DNA of 42,614 nt from the NCBI GenBank assembly GCA_045648175.1, contig JAZRNN010000063.1, positions 1 to 42,614 of the forward strand. The letters are read 5' to 3'. Below are positions 1 to 7,282 of this stretch, piece by piece; position 1 is the stretch's first letter; each line of letters starts with the position of its first letter. The DNA comes from SIG440 sp045648175. Its GTDB lineage: Bacteria > Bacillota > Clostridia > Monoglobales > Monoglobaceae. The notes beneath the pieces are model-generated. The model was not told where the DNA came from and searched no databases. It saw only the letters and a list, made by a program, of their open reading frames with translations. A program made the translations under genes and the position numbers.

Positions 1-1
1 A

Positions 2-415
2 GTTATCAGAGATTTATACGATAACAGTATCGTTGCTTACAAAACCGGAACAGAACAAAATACAAATCTTGTTCTTTCAACAATTAAAGAAGCAAAGAGA
101 AAAGAAAAAGTCACTGCAGAGTTGCAGCTCCACAGTGACCAAGGCTTTCAATACACATCTCATCAGTATTTCAAGCTAACTAAATCATACAACATTACGC
201 CATCAATGTCAAGGAAAGGAAATCCGTATGACAATGCATTAGCTGAAAATTTCTTTTCTATTCTTAAAACAGAGTGTATTTACCGTACTAAACTTGAGAG
301 CTATGAGGAGGCTCGCCTCCTCATAGCTGAATACATACATTTTTACAATCATGAAAGAATACAACTAAAAACAAAACTGACTCCGCTTGAAAAACGAAGT
401 CAGTATGTTGCTTAA
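2..415 (+). CDS. IS3-family transposase OrfB (DDE integrase core), 5'-truncated by the window edge
   Basis: This is the C-terminal part of the IS3/IS150-type transposase that cuts and joins element ends. The frame is open from base 2 with no stop, so the gene enters from outside the window; a TTG inside it is not a real start. The second catalytic Asp lies in HSDQGFQY and the catalytic Glu in NALAENFF, with 35 residues between them, the D-35-E spacing of the family. The first catalytic Asp would lie upstream of the window. The end, TPLEKRSQYVA, is a normal family C-terminus, so this part is not degraded. A 14-bp-arm perfect inverted repeat lies inside the coding sequence. Family assignment is secure; the IS name is not determined. 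Confidence 0.93.
   Translation, partial: VIRDLYDNSIVAYKTGTEQNTNLVLSTIKEAKRKEKVTAELQLHSDQGFQYTSHQYFKLTKSYNITPSMSRKGNPYDNALAENFFSILKTECIYRTKLESYEEARLLIAEYIHFYNHERIQLKTKLTPLEKRSQYVA
299..328 (+). repeat. Perfect 14-bp inverted repeat inside the transposase gene
   Basis: The arm AGCTATGAGGAGGC at 299-312 is exactly complementary to 315-328, leaving a 2-nt centre (TC). It encodes part of the segment ESYEEARLLIAEY, a family-conserved region, so codon constraint exists on both arms. No T-run follows, so it is not a normal intrinsic terminator. It contains an SD-like GAGGAGG in one arm. Confidence 0.9.
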
Positions 416-474
416 AATTCAATATTTATGCCATAGGCACTCTTTTTTGTGCTGTCCGCACAAATTGGGGCAGT

Positions 475-1722
475 TCATCCCCTGATATACTCTTTTATTC
501 TATCTATAATAGTTATATCTGCTAACACTTCTGCCTTTATGCCATCTGCTTCATAGTTTTCTTCAAAAACCTTCCCTTTTTGCCTTATCAGATTTAAAAC
601 CCCCGCATCGCTATATGGGACCATAAGGCTAAGCCGTTTTATTGTGGGCTTAAGGTTTTCAGCAATCATTTTAAGAAGTTTATCAAAGCCGTAGCCGGTT
701 TTTGCAGATATGAATACCGACTTTTCACCCATTACAACAGTTTCATCACCCAATACATCACACTTGTTGGCAACAGTTATCATAGGGATTGCCTCACCAC
801 CAAGCTCGGCAATCAGGTCCTTTGTTATTTTTATCTGTTCTTCCACAAGCTTTGACGAAATATCGCATACATTCAAAATTAAATCGGCATTTACTGCCTC
901 TTCCAATGTTGATTTAAACGCCTCCACAAGATTGTGGGGAAGTCGGCTGATAAGTCCAACCGTATCAATAAGCATAACTTCGCGTCCGTCCGGAAGCTCC
1001 AGCGCCCTTGACGTTGGGTCAAGTGTTGCAAAAAGCATATTCTCGGCAAGAACTCCAGCCTCGGTCAATGCATTAAGGAGTGTTGACTTGCCTACATTGG
1101 TATAACCCACAATAGCAACTGTTATCACGCCGTCCTTGCGGCGTCTTGCGTGGGCATATTCACGACGTTTTGTCAGTTCTTTAAGCTGGCCTTCAAGCTT
1201 TTGAATACGGCCTCGGATATATCTTTTATCGGTTTCAAGCTTTGCTTCACCCGGACCACGAGAGCCTATTCCGCCGCCCTGACGTGACAACACTCTGCCC
1301 ATACCCGCAAGGCGTGGCAAACGATACTTTAACTGGGCAAGTTCAACCTGAAGTCTGCCCTCTGCCGTCCTTGCACGCTGAGCAAAAATATCAAGGATAA
1401 GGGTTGTACGGTCAATCACATCAACATTGGTTGTCGCCTCGATATTGCGCATTTGTGATGCTGTAAGCTCGTGATTAAAAATCACCATATCAATCTCGTT
1501 ATTTTCACAAAACTCTGCAAGCTCGGCAAGCTTACCCGTGCCGATACAGGTTGCCGCCTCAAACCTTGGGGTCTTTTGCACAAAACGAGCAATGGTATCC
1601 GCCCCTGCCGTATCTGCCAGATTTTCAAGCTCGTCCATGGAGTATTCCATATCAAACTCGCCCGTATCCACCGCACACAAAACTGCACGAGGTCTTGTTT
1701 CCGTTTCAGTTGTGTTTATCAT
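475..1722 (-). CDS. hflX: GTPase HflX (ribosome-associated)
   Basis: HflX is a translational GTPase that binds the 50S subunit and splits stalled ribosomes under stress. The 415-residue product has the N-terminal HflX domain, the hallmark Gly-rich segment GIGSRGPGEAKLETDKR near residues 151-167, and a GTPase domain with P-loop GYTNVGKST (206-214), DTVG, NKCD and SAKTG. The start ATG has a GGGAGA ribosome binding site 8 nt upstream. It lies 23 bp downstream of the aldo/keto reductase gene on the same strand, so the two are probably co-transcribed. The stop codon TGA (475-477) coincides with the terminal bases of the IS element, so the native C-terminus may have been clipped by a few residues. 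Family identity is very secure. Confidence 0.97.
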   Translation of the reverse strand: MINTTETETRPRAVLCAVDTGEFDMEYSMDELENLADTAGADTIARFVQKTPRFEAATCIGTGKLAELAEFCENNEIDMVIFNHELTASQMRNIEATTNVDVIDRTTLILDIFAQRARTAEGRLQVELAQLKYRLPRLAGMGRVLSRQGGGIGSRGPGEAKLETDKRYIRGRIQKLEGQLKELTKRREYAHARRRKDGVITVAIVGYTNVGKSTLLNALTEAGVLAENMLFATLDPTSRALELPDGREVMLIDTVGLISRLPHNLVEAFKSTLEEAVNADLILNVCDISSKLVEEQIKITKDLIAELGGEAIPMITVANKCDVLGDETVVMGEKSVFISAKTGYGFDKLLKMIAENLKPTIKRLSLMVPYSDAGVLNLIRQKGKVFEENYEADGIKAEVLADITIIDRIKEYIRG

Positions 1723-1745
1723 AAAGTTATCTCCCGTTCATTCCC

Positions 1746-2684
1746 TTATAAATCAAATTTAAATATTCGTTGAATCTCATCCTTTGTCAATACAACATCC
1801 GCACCATTTAGTGAATCCACTATCTGAGAAAGTCTGCTGCCGCCGATGATAGGGAACACCTCAGGCGTTTCAAACGAACAAAATGCACCACAGATAAGAG
1901 CTGCAATACTGCAGTTATACTTTTGTGAAAGTCCTTTAATCACTTCAAGACGATTAAGGTTTTCGCCGCACAGATATCTCTTTCGTGCCTTTTCGGAAAG
2001 AGCGGTCTCCCCCTGCTCTACCATCTTTGAAAAAAATCCCTTTGCCTGAGAGGAATATGCCGCAACAGGCATACCAGAGTTTTTGTAAAATTCAAATTCA
2101 ACATCATCCATCCCAACAAGTCCACCACGCTCACCGATGCAGTATGCAGGATTAAATCTTATCTGGCTTGCCGAAAAGCCAATCAGTCCGTGTTCTTTTG
2201 CATATTGGTTTGCCTCAGCAATTCTTTTAGCTGTCCAGTTGGATGCACCAAACTTTTTTATTCTGCCCGATTTAACAATTTCGTTCATTATTTCGATAAT
2301 CTCACCTGCAGGAGTGTTTGCATCATCTCTGTGCAACCAGTAAAAATCAATCACATCTGTTTTAAGTGCTGCAAGGCTTTTTTCAAGGTCGCTCACAATA
2401 TCCGCCTTTAAAAGTCTTGGGCGTTCCTTTGCATCCATATCATAGTATCCGCCCTTGGTGGAAACAAATACATCGTTTGGCTTCCTTTCAGTCATCCAGC
2501 GCCCTACGATTTCCTCGGAAACGCCATTTGCATATAGTCTTGCGGTGTCAATATGAGTTCCCCCCATATCACGGAACTTATCCATCATCAAAAATGCGTC
2601 CTTCTCGCCTATTCCGTCGCCAAAATAAGCAGTACCCAAAAGTATTCTTGAGCTTTTTTTGCCAAAAATATTTGAATATCTCAT
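1746..2684 (-). CDS. Aldo/keto reductase family oxidoreductase
   Basis: This is an NAD(P)H-dependent reductase of the aldo/keto reductase TIM-barrel superfamily, cytosolic, substrate unknown. The catalytic tetrad is visible as D46 (IDTA), Y51 (ARLY), K77 (STKGG) and H118 (WLHRDD), and FGASNW and YSSQAKGFF match conserved loop segments. I place the start at the ATG at 2684 (312 residues), because GGAG at 2693-2696 lies 8 nt upstream; the in-frame GTG at 2693 overlaps that ribosome binding site. A TTGATT-16-TATAAT promoter lies just upstream, and hflX follows after 61 bp, counted to its start codon region including its leader, so both are likely one unit. Length is typical for the family. Confidence 0.93.
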   Translation of the reverse strand: MRYSNIFGKKSSRILLGTAYFGDGIGEKDAFLMMDKFRDMGGTHIDTARLYANGVSEEIVGRWMTERKPNDVFVSTKGGYYDMDAKERPRLLKADIVSDLEKSLAALKTDVIDFYWLHRDDANTPAGEIIEIMNEIVKSGRIKKFGASNWTAKRIAEANQYAKEHGLIGFSASQIRFNPAYCIGERGGLVGMDDVEFEFYKNSGMPVAAYSSQAKGFFSKMVEQGETALSEKARKRYLCGENLNRLEVIKGLSQKYNCSIAALICGAFCSFETPEVFPIIGGSRLSQIVDSLNGADVVLTKDEIQRIFKFDL

Positions 2685-2726
2685 ATTTTTCACTCCAATC
2701 TACACTCTACCACTCTTATTGTTTAT

Positions 2727-2754
2727 ATTATACCACATCCTGCAAAAAAATCAA
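2727..2754 (-). promoter_or_regulatory. Sigma-A-type promoter for the aldo/keto reductase-hflX unit
   Basis: On the minus strand, TTGATT (2754-2749) and TATAAT (2732-2727) are separated by 16 bp. The predicted start site is about 35 nt upstream of the gene's ATG. Confidence 0.7.
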
Positions 2755-2770
2755 CCGACCAATATATAAT

Positions 2771-2807
2771 AAAATCTCCTACGGTATCTTTTACCACAGG
2801 AGATTTT
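2771..2807 (-). terminator. Intrinsic terminator after the MATE gene
   Basis: The arms AAAATCTCCT (2771-2780) and AGGAGATTTT (2798-2807) are perfectly complementary, with extra GGTA/TACC pairing in the loop. A T-rich tract follows on the minus strand. It lies 6 bp beyond the MATE stop codon. Confidence 0.8.
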
Positions 2808-2813
2808 CTGTTT

Positions 2814-4172
2814 TTAAATAACGCGCTTATGTTTCCACTTGCCTTTTTTAAATCTGTATTCAAAGATTATAATTCTGACAACCCAGTCGCTTATCATAGC
2901 AACCCAGATGCCTACAACGCCAAAGTTAAGCAGTTTCACACAAATGTAAGCGCAACCTATTCGGAACAGGAACATAGAAGCCCCCGCAACCATCATTACA
3001 AATCGGGTATCCCCCGCACCGCGCAGTGCAGAGGGTGTTCCAAAGCTTTCGGGATAGAACAAAATTGAACCTAAAATATAAAGTATAATTATCTGATGTG
3101 TCCACTGCTCTGTCTGTGGAGATACCCCGAAAATTGATATCAGCGATTTTGAAATAGCCGCAAAGATAACTCCCGCAACTACAACAAAGACTCGGTTCAT
3201 CTTCATAATATGATTTTTATAACGCACTGCCTCTCCTATGTCTCCAGCACCCATACACTGTCCGATAACCATCAGCATAAGAGCATTAAAGCCCTGAGAA
3301 ACTCCCTGTATCAAAGGAACAAGATTTCTTGAAAGCTGGTCAGCATTTATGGCATCCTCACCAAGGCCCGAAACAAGCCCTGCTAAGATAAGTGCACCAA
3401 GTTGAAACATCGCCTGCTCGATACCGTTGGGGATAGAAATTCTAAGGATCCTTCCCGACATTTTAAAATCAAGTTCGGGGTTCAGCAATTTAACAAGTCT
3501 GATCTCATTTTTCTTTAGTGTCAACATAAAAAGAAGTACAAAACCTGTTATTCCCATTGCAAGCAAGGTCGAAAATCCCGCACCTATAACACCCATATCC
3601 AACAAAAAAATAAATATGTACTTAAGTACTAAATTAATTCCCATCATAACCATCGAACCAATGAAAGGAATTCTGCTTTCACCCATTACACGAAAAAGCG
3701 AAGATGTTGCATAATACAGTGCAGCAAACGGATACGAAAGTGCAGTTATTGAAAAATACTGAATGGATACATCAAGTACCGCCTTTTCGGCACCGCCGAA
3801 AAACAGATTGATAAACTGTTCTTTAAATAAAAGCATCAACAACATAAAAACAACACCGATGCTAACCACTATCTGTATGTTGTTTTTCAGGGATTTTTGT
3901 GCGTTTCGATCATCCTGTGCCCCTATATACTGAGCAAGCACAACCGAACCACCCTGAGCAAGAGCCAGAAAGAACTGTTTTGCGAAAGTGTCAATTCTGT
4001 TAACAAGTGCCACCCCGGCAAGTGCCGTGGTGCCAAGCTTTGCCGACACCATAAATGTATCAGCAGTACTAAGCCCCGCAAGCATAAGCTGTTCTAAAAA
4101 TATAGGCAGGAAAAACATTATCATTTCCCTGTTTGAAAAGCGCACCCCTTGAGGCTGTGAAAGCAATATCAT
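2814..4172 (-). CDS. MATE-family multidrug/metabolite efflux transporter
   Basis: This is a 452-residue polytopic membrane protein of the MATE family, which exports cationic drugs or metabolites in exchange for Na+ or H+. It has about twelve hydrophobic segments in two homologous halves. The N-terminal segment with PIFLEQLMLAGLSTADTFMV and the RNLVPLIQGVSQGFNALMLM region of the second half are typical of clostridial NorM/DinF-like members. The start ATG has AAGGAG 9 nt upstream. The gene stands alone, with its own promoter and terminator. The exported substrate cannot be told from sequence. Confidence 0.93.
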   Translation of the reverse strand: MILLSQPQGVRFSNREMIMFFLPIFLEQLMLAGLSTADTFMVSAKLGTTALAGVALVNRIDTFAKQFFLALAQGGSVVLAQYIGAQDDRNAQKSLKNNIQIVVSIGVVFMLLMLLFKEQFINLFFGGAEKAVLDVSIQYFSITALSYPFAALYYATSSLFRVMGESRIPFIGSMVMMGINLVLKYIFIFLLDMGVIGAGFSTLLAMGITGFVLLFMLTLKKNEIRLVKLLNPELDFKMSGRILRISIPNGIEQAMFQLGALILAGLVSGLGEDAINADQLSRNLVPLIQGVSQGFNALMLMVIGQCMGAGDIGEAVRYKNHIMKMNRVFVVVAGVIFAAISKSLISIFGVSPQTEQWTHQIIILYILGSILFYPESFGTPSALRGAGDTRFVMMVAGASMFLFRIGCAYICVKLLNFGVVGIWVAMISDWVVRIIIFEYRFKKGKWKHKRVI

Positions 4173-4202
4173 TTCAAATGTCTCCTTTATGATGTTTTTC
4201 TT

Positions 4203-4231
4203 ATTATATCACGCCAGTTTTCTTATTTCCA
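4203..4231 (-). promoter_or_regulatory. Probable sigma-A promoter of the MATE gene
   Basis: On the minus strand, TGGAAA (4231-4226) and TATAAT (4208-4203) are 17 bp apart, with a TGA just before the -10 resembling an extended -10. The -35 box is a 4/6 match. Confidence 0.5.
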
Positions 4232-4276
4232 GATATTTTTCTGATAAAATGTAATGAAAAACCGTAATATAAAGCA

Positions 4277-4310
4277 ATTAAGCTGATGGTATTAATCCCA
4301 TCAGCTTAAT
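4277..4310 (-). terminator. Hairpin terminator downstream of hydrolase A
   Basis: A perfect 13-bp stem ATTAAGCTGATGG (4277-4289) with its complement (4298-4310) and an 8-nt loop begins 3 bp after the stop codon of the upstream minus-strand gene. The following T-tract is weak (TGCTTTATATT), so termination may be partial. Confidence 0.65.
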
Positions 4311-4312
4311 TA

Positions 4313-5809
4313 CTATTTAAACATCTCGTTAATTTCTGTTACTGTCTTGCGAACAAATAAATCTCCGCCTTCATGACCTACATTACCGCTGCTGATATAT
4401 GCGCTGTAATGACCTGCTTTTTCAGCCTTTTCGGTTGGAAGGTATCCTCCCGCACCACAAGAAAGCTGAACAATAAAGGTCTGCTGTGCGTTGCTCCTTG
4501 CTTTGATTCTGTTACCAAAATCAAGGAAAAGTTCAAATGGATTTGTGGAGAATGCAACATCACCAAAACGTACAATGTGAGTTTCAATTGTGAAAACTTC
4601 TTTTGTCTGCTGCTGTCTGTAACGTGCAATTGTGCCCGAATGTACGTGCATTTTTGCATTATCCTCAAAGTTAAAGTATTCTTTGTCCTTGTTCTTTTCT
4701 ATGTAATATTCAAGTTCCCTTACCGCATTGTTATAGTCTGAAATTGTAGCCTTGCGAAGAGGCAGGTCAAGGTCAAGTACCATATGCTTGAATTCTGCGG
4801 TATCTTTCAACTCTTCAATTTCTTCATAAACCGAGATTATCTCGTTTGAAATTCTTTTGCCCACCTTGTTGCAACCCGAAATATCATACATGGATGGGTC
4901 TGCCTTGCGGGTTTTGGGGTTAGGTCTTTTTACATTTGGGTCGTCAATAGGTGTTTCGGGGTTAACCCATCTTACAAGGTCGCGGGGACACTGGTCACCG
5001 CCTGCACCGCCAAGACCCAGAAGGTATACATCACTTCCCAGCTTTTCACGGATATTTGCCTTTGCTCTGCCCCAGAAGTCTGCTGAAATAAAGCTTCTCT
5101 GCTCAAGAATCTGTGCAGGGCAGGCAATGTTTGCAACAACGCCCGTAAGCTTTTTGTTCTTATCAAATGTATAGATAAGTTCAATGCCCGAATCGTTGCC
5201 GCCCTCAAGTGCTGTGAAGGTCGCAGTATCTGCATCGCCCCACATCTGTGCGCTGCCGTCGTTATAGCAAACACGTCTGCACATACCAACTGCCGCACGA
5301 CCGAACTCGTTTGCATAGTATGCATCTTCTCTTCTCTCCCATGCATTTTTTGCAGCAAGTGCAATTTTGTCAGAAACAAATTCTGCCGCATCATAAGGAT
5401 TCATTACACTGTCGTCTGCAGTAACAAGTTTTTCGTAGCTTTTGCCCTCGGGAAGGAATTCCTCAAGAATCTGTCTTGCCATGCTTATAGAGTTGTTTGC
5501 ATTTTTGTCTGCAATTGTATGTGAGGTATGTGTATGTGTAGCTGCAACTATAATTTTCTTTGGGTCAAAGTCGTTGCAAACCTTTGCAAACTTCTCCCTT
5601 ACCATATTCATAATATATGTAGGCATACTTGTCATATCTGCAGAAACTATAATCATCTGCTCTCCGTCCGCCTCAACAGCCATAGCCGTTGCAGAAATTT
5701 CAGACTCTACATACTCTGAAATTCTTTCAAAAAACTGTCCTGCAAGGTTAACTTTCTTACCTTCAGGCACAAGAGTTTCCTCTGCCCAACCAATTTTAAT
5801 TTTATTCAT
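4313..5809 (-). CDS. Neutral/alkaline ceramidase-like hydrolase A (divergent)
   Basis: The 498-residue product resembles the N-terminal catalytic domain of neutral/alkaline non-lysosomal ceramidases (PF04734-like), which are Zn amidases. Seen: ADMTSMP near residue 57, the metal-site motif ATHTHTS (H92, H94), GGAGGDQCPR near 267-276 and GYLPTE near 455. The segment aligned to the second zinc His reads NIACPAQ with Cys230 instead of His, and the nucleophile motif GDxSPN reads GDQCPR, so ceramide amidase activity should not be assumed. There is no signal peptide, so it is probably cytosolic. I place the start at ATG 5809, with GGAGGG 8 nt upstream; an ATG at 5824 overlaps the isomerase stop (TAATG). 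It is last in a three-gene locus with an isomerase and a second such hydrolase. Substrate unknown. Confidence 0.75.
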   Translation of the reverse strand: MNKIKIGWAEETLVPEGKKVNLAGQFFERISEYVESEISATAMAVEADGEQMIIVSADMTSMPTYIMNMVREKFAKVCNDFDPKKIIVAATHTHTSHTIADKNANNSISMARQILEEFLPEGKSYEKLVTADDSVMNPYDAAEFVSDKIALAAKNAWERREDAYYANEFGRAAVGMCRRVCYNDGSAQMWGDADTATFTALEGGNDSGIELIYTFDKNKKLTGVVANIACPAQILEQRSFISADFWGRAKANIREKLGSDVYLLGLGGAGGDQCPRDLVRWVNPETPIDDPNVKRPNPKTRKADPSMYDISGCNKVGKRISNEIISVYEEIEELKDTAEFKHMVLDLDLPLRKATISDYNNAVRELEYYIEKNKDKEYFNFEDNAKMHVHSGTIARYRQQQTKEVFTIETHIVRFGDVAFSTNPFELFLDFGNRIKARSNAQQTFIVQLSCGAGGYLPTEKAEKAGHYSAYISSGNVGHEGGDLFVRKTVTEINEMFK

Positions 5810-5823
5810 TTTGACACCCTCCA

Positions 5824-7182
5824 TTACATTACAAGCTCAATATCAAGAAGTTTACAGAAATCCTTGATTTCTTCAACAAAGTTGCCGTATGCCAAAATAA
5901 CGTGCTGACAAGCAACCTTATCTGCAAACTCTTCAACAGTGCAACTGTCGGGGAACACTTCAAGGCTGGGGAGCTGCGGAGCAGGGTCATCCCATCCGTA
6001 TTCGTTCCATGCAGGGGGATTCTTTGCTTCTGCGGTGTAAACGTGCATCTTATACTTGCCACCCATATAATACATTCTTGCACAGGTTACATAGCCCGTC
6101 TTTACCTTTGACACATTAAGAAGTGATGAGTTAAGCAAACCAAACGCCGCAGGAAGAACTGTAACATCACCGTCTGTCACAGCCTTTGGCACAAAGTCAG
6201 GAACACCGATTAACATACTTTCTTCAAAGAATTCGTAGTATTCAAGATATGGTACAAGCTGCTCGGTAAGATACTTCATTGCAAGCTGGGTAACAGCACC
6301 CATAACATCGTTTTCGGGAACTGTAAGAACACCGCAGTAATGTTCAAGCAACATAAATACCATTGCAGGGGGGAATCCAAGAAGCTTTTTCATACCATCA
6401 ACGTCGATAAGGGTAATTGCTTCCCATCCTCTTTCTTTTATCTTTGCAGAAATTGCAAGGGCATACTTTACACCGTTTTCGATAACGCTGTCGTCACATT
6501 CCTTTTTGAACTTCCAGTTAGCCTTTACAAAATCAACGCCGTCTTTAATGTCTTTTTCAGAGAGCTTGTCTATGTTCTGCACCATTTCAAGCATTTCAAA
6601 AGGCTCAACCTCAACACCTATCTGACCTCTCATGCTCTGACCCTCAAACTGAGTGCCGTAAAGAAGCATATCACGATAGCCCATTGTTCCCACTCTTGCG
6701 CTGCGAAGTTCCTTCTTTGCACAACAAGCCATAAGGAATGCATTGATTTTCTTTAAAGGATAATCCTTGCCGATAATGTTATAAACATACTTAAATGAAT
6801 ATCCAAGGGCTTCAAATGCAGGGCGGATTGCAGTTGTACCTGCCTGCTCTGCAGTTGTGATAATTCTGCCGTTTTCCTTCCAGCCGCAAAGTCCCCATAA
6901 AAGCATTGGGATATGTCTGAACTTGTCTGTTACACGGATAACTGCGTGTGTTGGAATCCATCCTGCAACGCAAACAACAAGTGCCGCAAAATCCTTGTCG
7001 GCAATCTTTGCGATTGCATCATCTGCAGTTTTATATTCGGGGTCGTCAATTACAAGGCCGCCGTCAAAAACCTCATATCCGAGTTTTTTAATAACATCTA
7101 AACCTTCATCGTGTTTCATATTGAGTCTGTCTATCGGTGTGTTTACTTCACCAAAACAAACAAAAGCTATTTTTTTATTCAT
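5824..7182 (-). CDS. FucI/AraA-superfamily sugar isomerase
   Basis: The 452-residue product resembles the L-fucose/L-arabinose isomerase superfamily, metal-dependent enzymes that interconvert aldoses and ketoses. Seen: an N-terminal Rossmann-like domain (KIAFVCFGEVN; CVAGWIPTHAV), and a C-terminal metal-site segment PENDVMGAVTQL (E290, D292), which parallels the E-x-D-x-x-G-A-x-T motif of FucI. A late His (CQHVILAYG, H427) sits where the family has its final metal ligand. The start ATG has GAGGTG 7 nt upstream. The stop overlaps a potential ATG of hydrolase A and the real start of that gene is only 14 nt further, so the two are co-translated. The sugar cannot be told; it is neither canonical FucI nor AraA in length (about 590 and 500). 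Confidence 0.78.
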   Translation of the reverse strand: MNKKIAFVCFGEVNTPIDRLNMKHDEGLDVIKKLGYEVFDGGLVIDDPEYKTADDAIAKIADKDFAALVVCVAGWIPTHAVIRVTDKFRHIPMLLWGLCGWKENGRIITTAEQAGTTAIRPAFEALGYSFKYVYNIIGKDYPLKKINAFLMACCAKKELRSARVGTMGYRDMLLYGTQFEGQSMRGQIGVEVEPFEMLEMVQNIDKLSEKDIKDGVDFVKANWKFKKECDDSVIENGVKYALAISAKIKERGWEAITLIDVDGMKKLLGFPPAMVFMLLEHYCGVLTVPENDVMGAVTQLAMKYLTEQLVPYLEYYEFFEESMLIGVPDFVPKAVTDGDVTVLPAAFGLLNSSLLNVSKVKTGYVTCARMYYMGGKYKMHVYTAEAKNPPAWNEYGWDDPAPQLPSLEVFPDSCTVEEFADKVACQHVILAYGNFVEEIKDFCKLLDIELVM

Positions 7183-7222
7183 ATTTTTTCACCTCAATAT
7201 AAATATAAATTATATAAATAAA

Positions 7223-7272
7223 AAAGTCAAATTTATTTTACCGAAAAATTTTCGTAAAACAAATCTGACTTT
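7223..7272 (-). terminator. Terminator-like hairpin between hydrolase B and the isomerase
   Basis: A long imperfect inverted repeat (7223-7247 with 7249-7272, roughly 20 paired positions) is followed on the minus strand by a T-run and T-rich sequence. It begins about 10 bp after the hydrolase B stop. It would end or attenuate transcription before the isomerase gene. Confidence 0.7.
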
Positions 7273-7282
7273 AAAATCTTAA

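Larger units (their letters stand above)
1..477 (+). mobile_element. IS3-family insertion sequence, right-hand part only
   Basis: The stretch holds the C-terminal part of an IS3-type transposase and then about 60 bp of non-coding sequence. It ends in GGGGCAGTTCA at 467-477, which has the ...CA-3' terminus usual for this family (ends of the form TG...CA). The left part of the element lies outside the window, so the other inverted repeat and any target-site duplication cannot be seen. The boundary at 477 is inferred because hflX coding sequence begins there on the opposite strand. Confidence 0.8.

Noticed and set aside
2684..2693. GTG start of the aldo/keto reductase at 2693
   Set aside because: It overlaps the GGAG ribosome binding site that is properly spaced for the ATG at 2684.
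7201..7230. An internal promoter TTGACT plus TATAAT or TATATT before the isomerase gene
   Set aside because: With TATAAT the spacing is only 10 bp; with TATATT it is 17 bp, but the transcript would begin almost at the ribosome binding site. The hairpin reading explains the region better.
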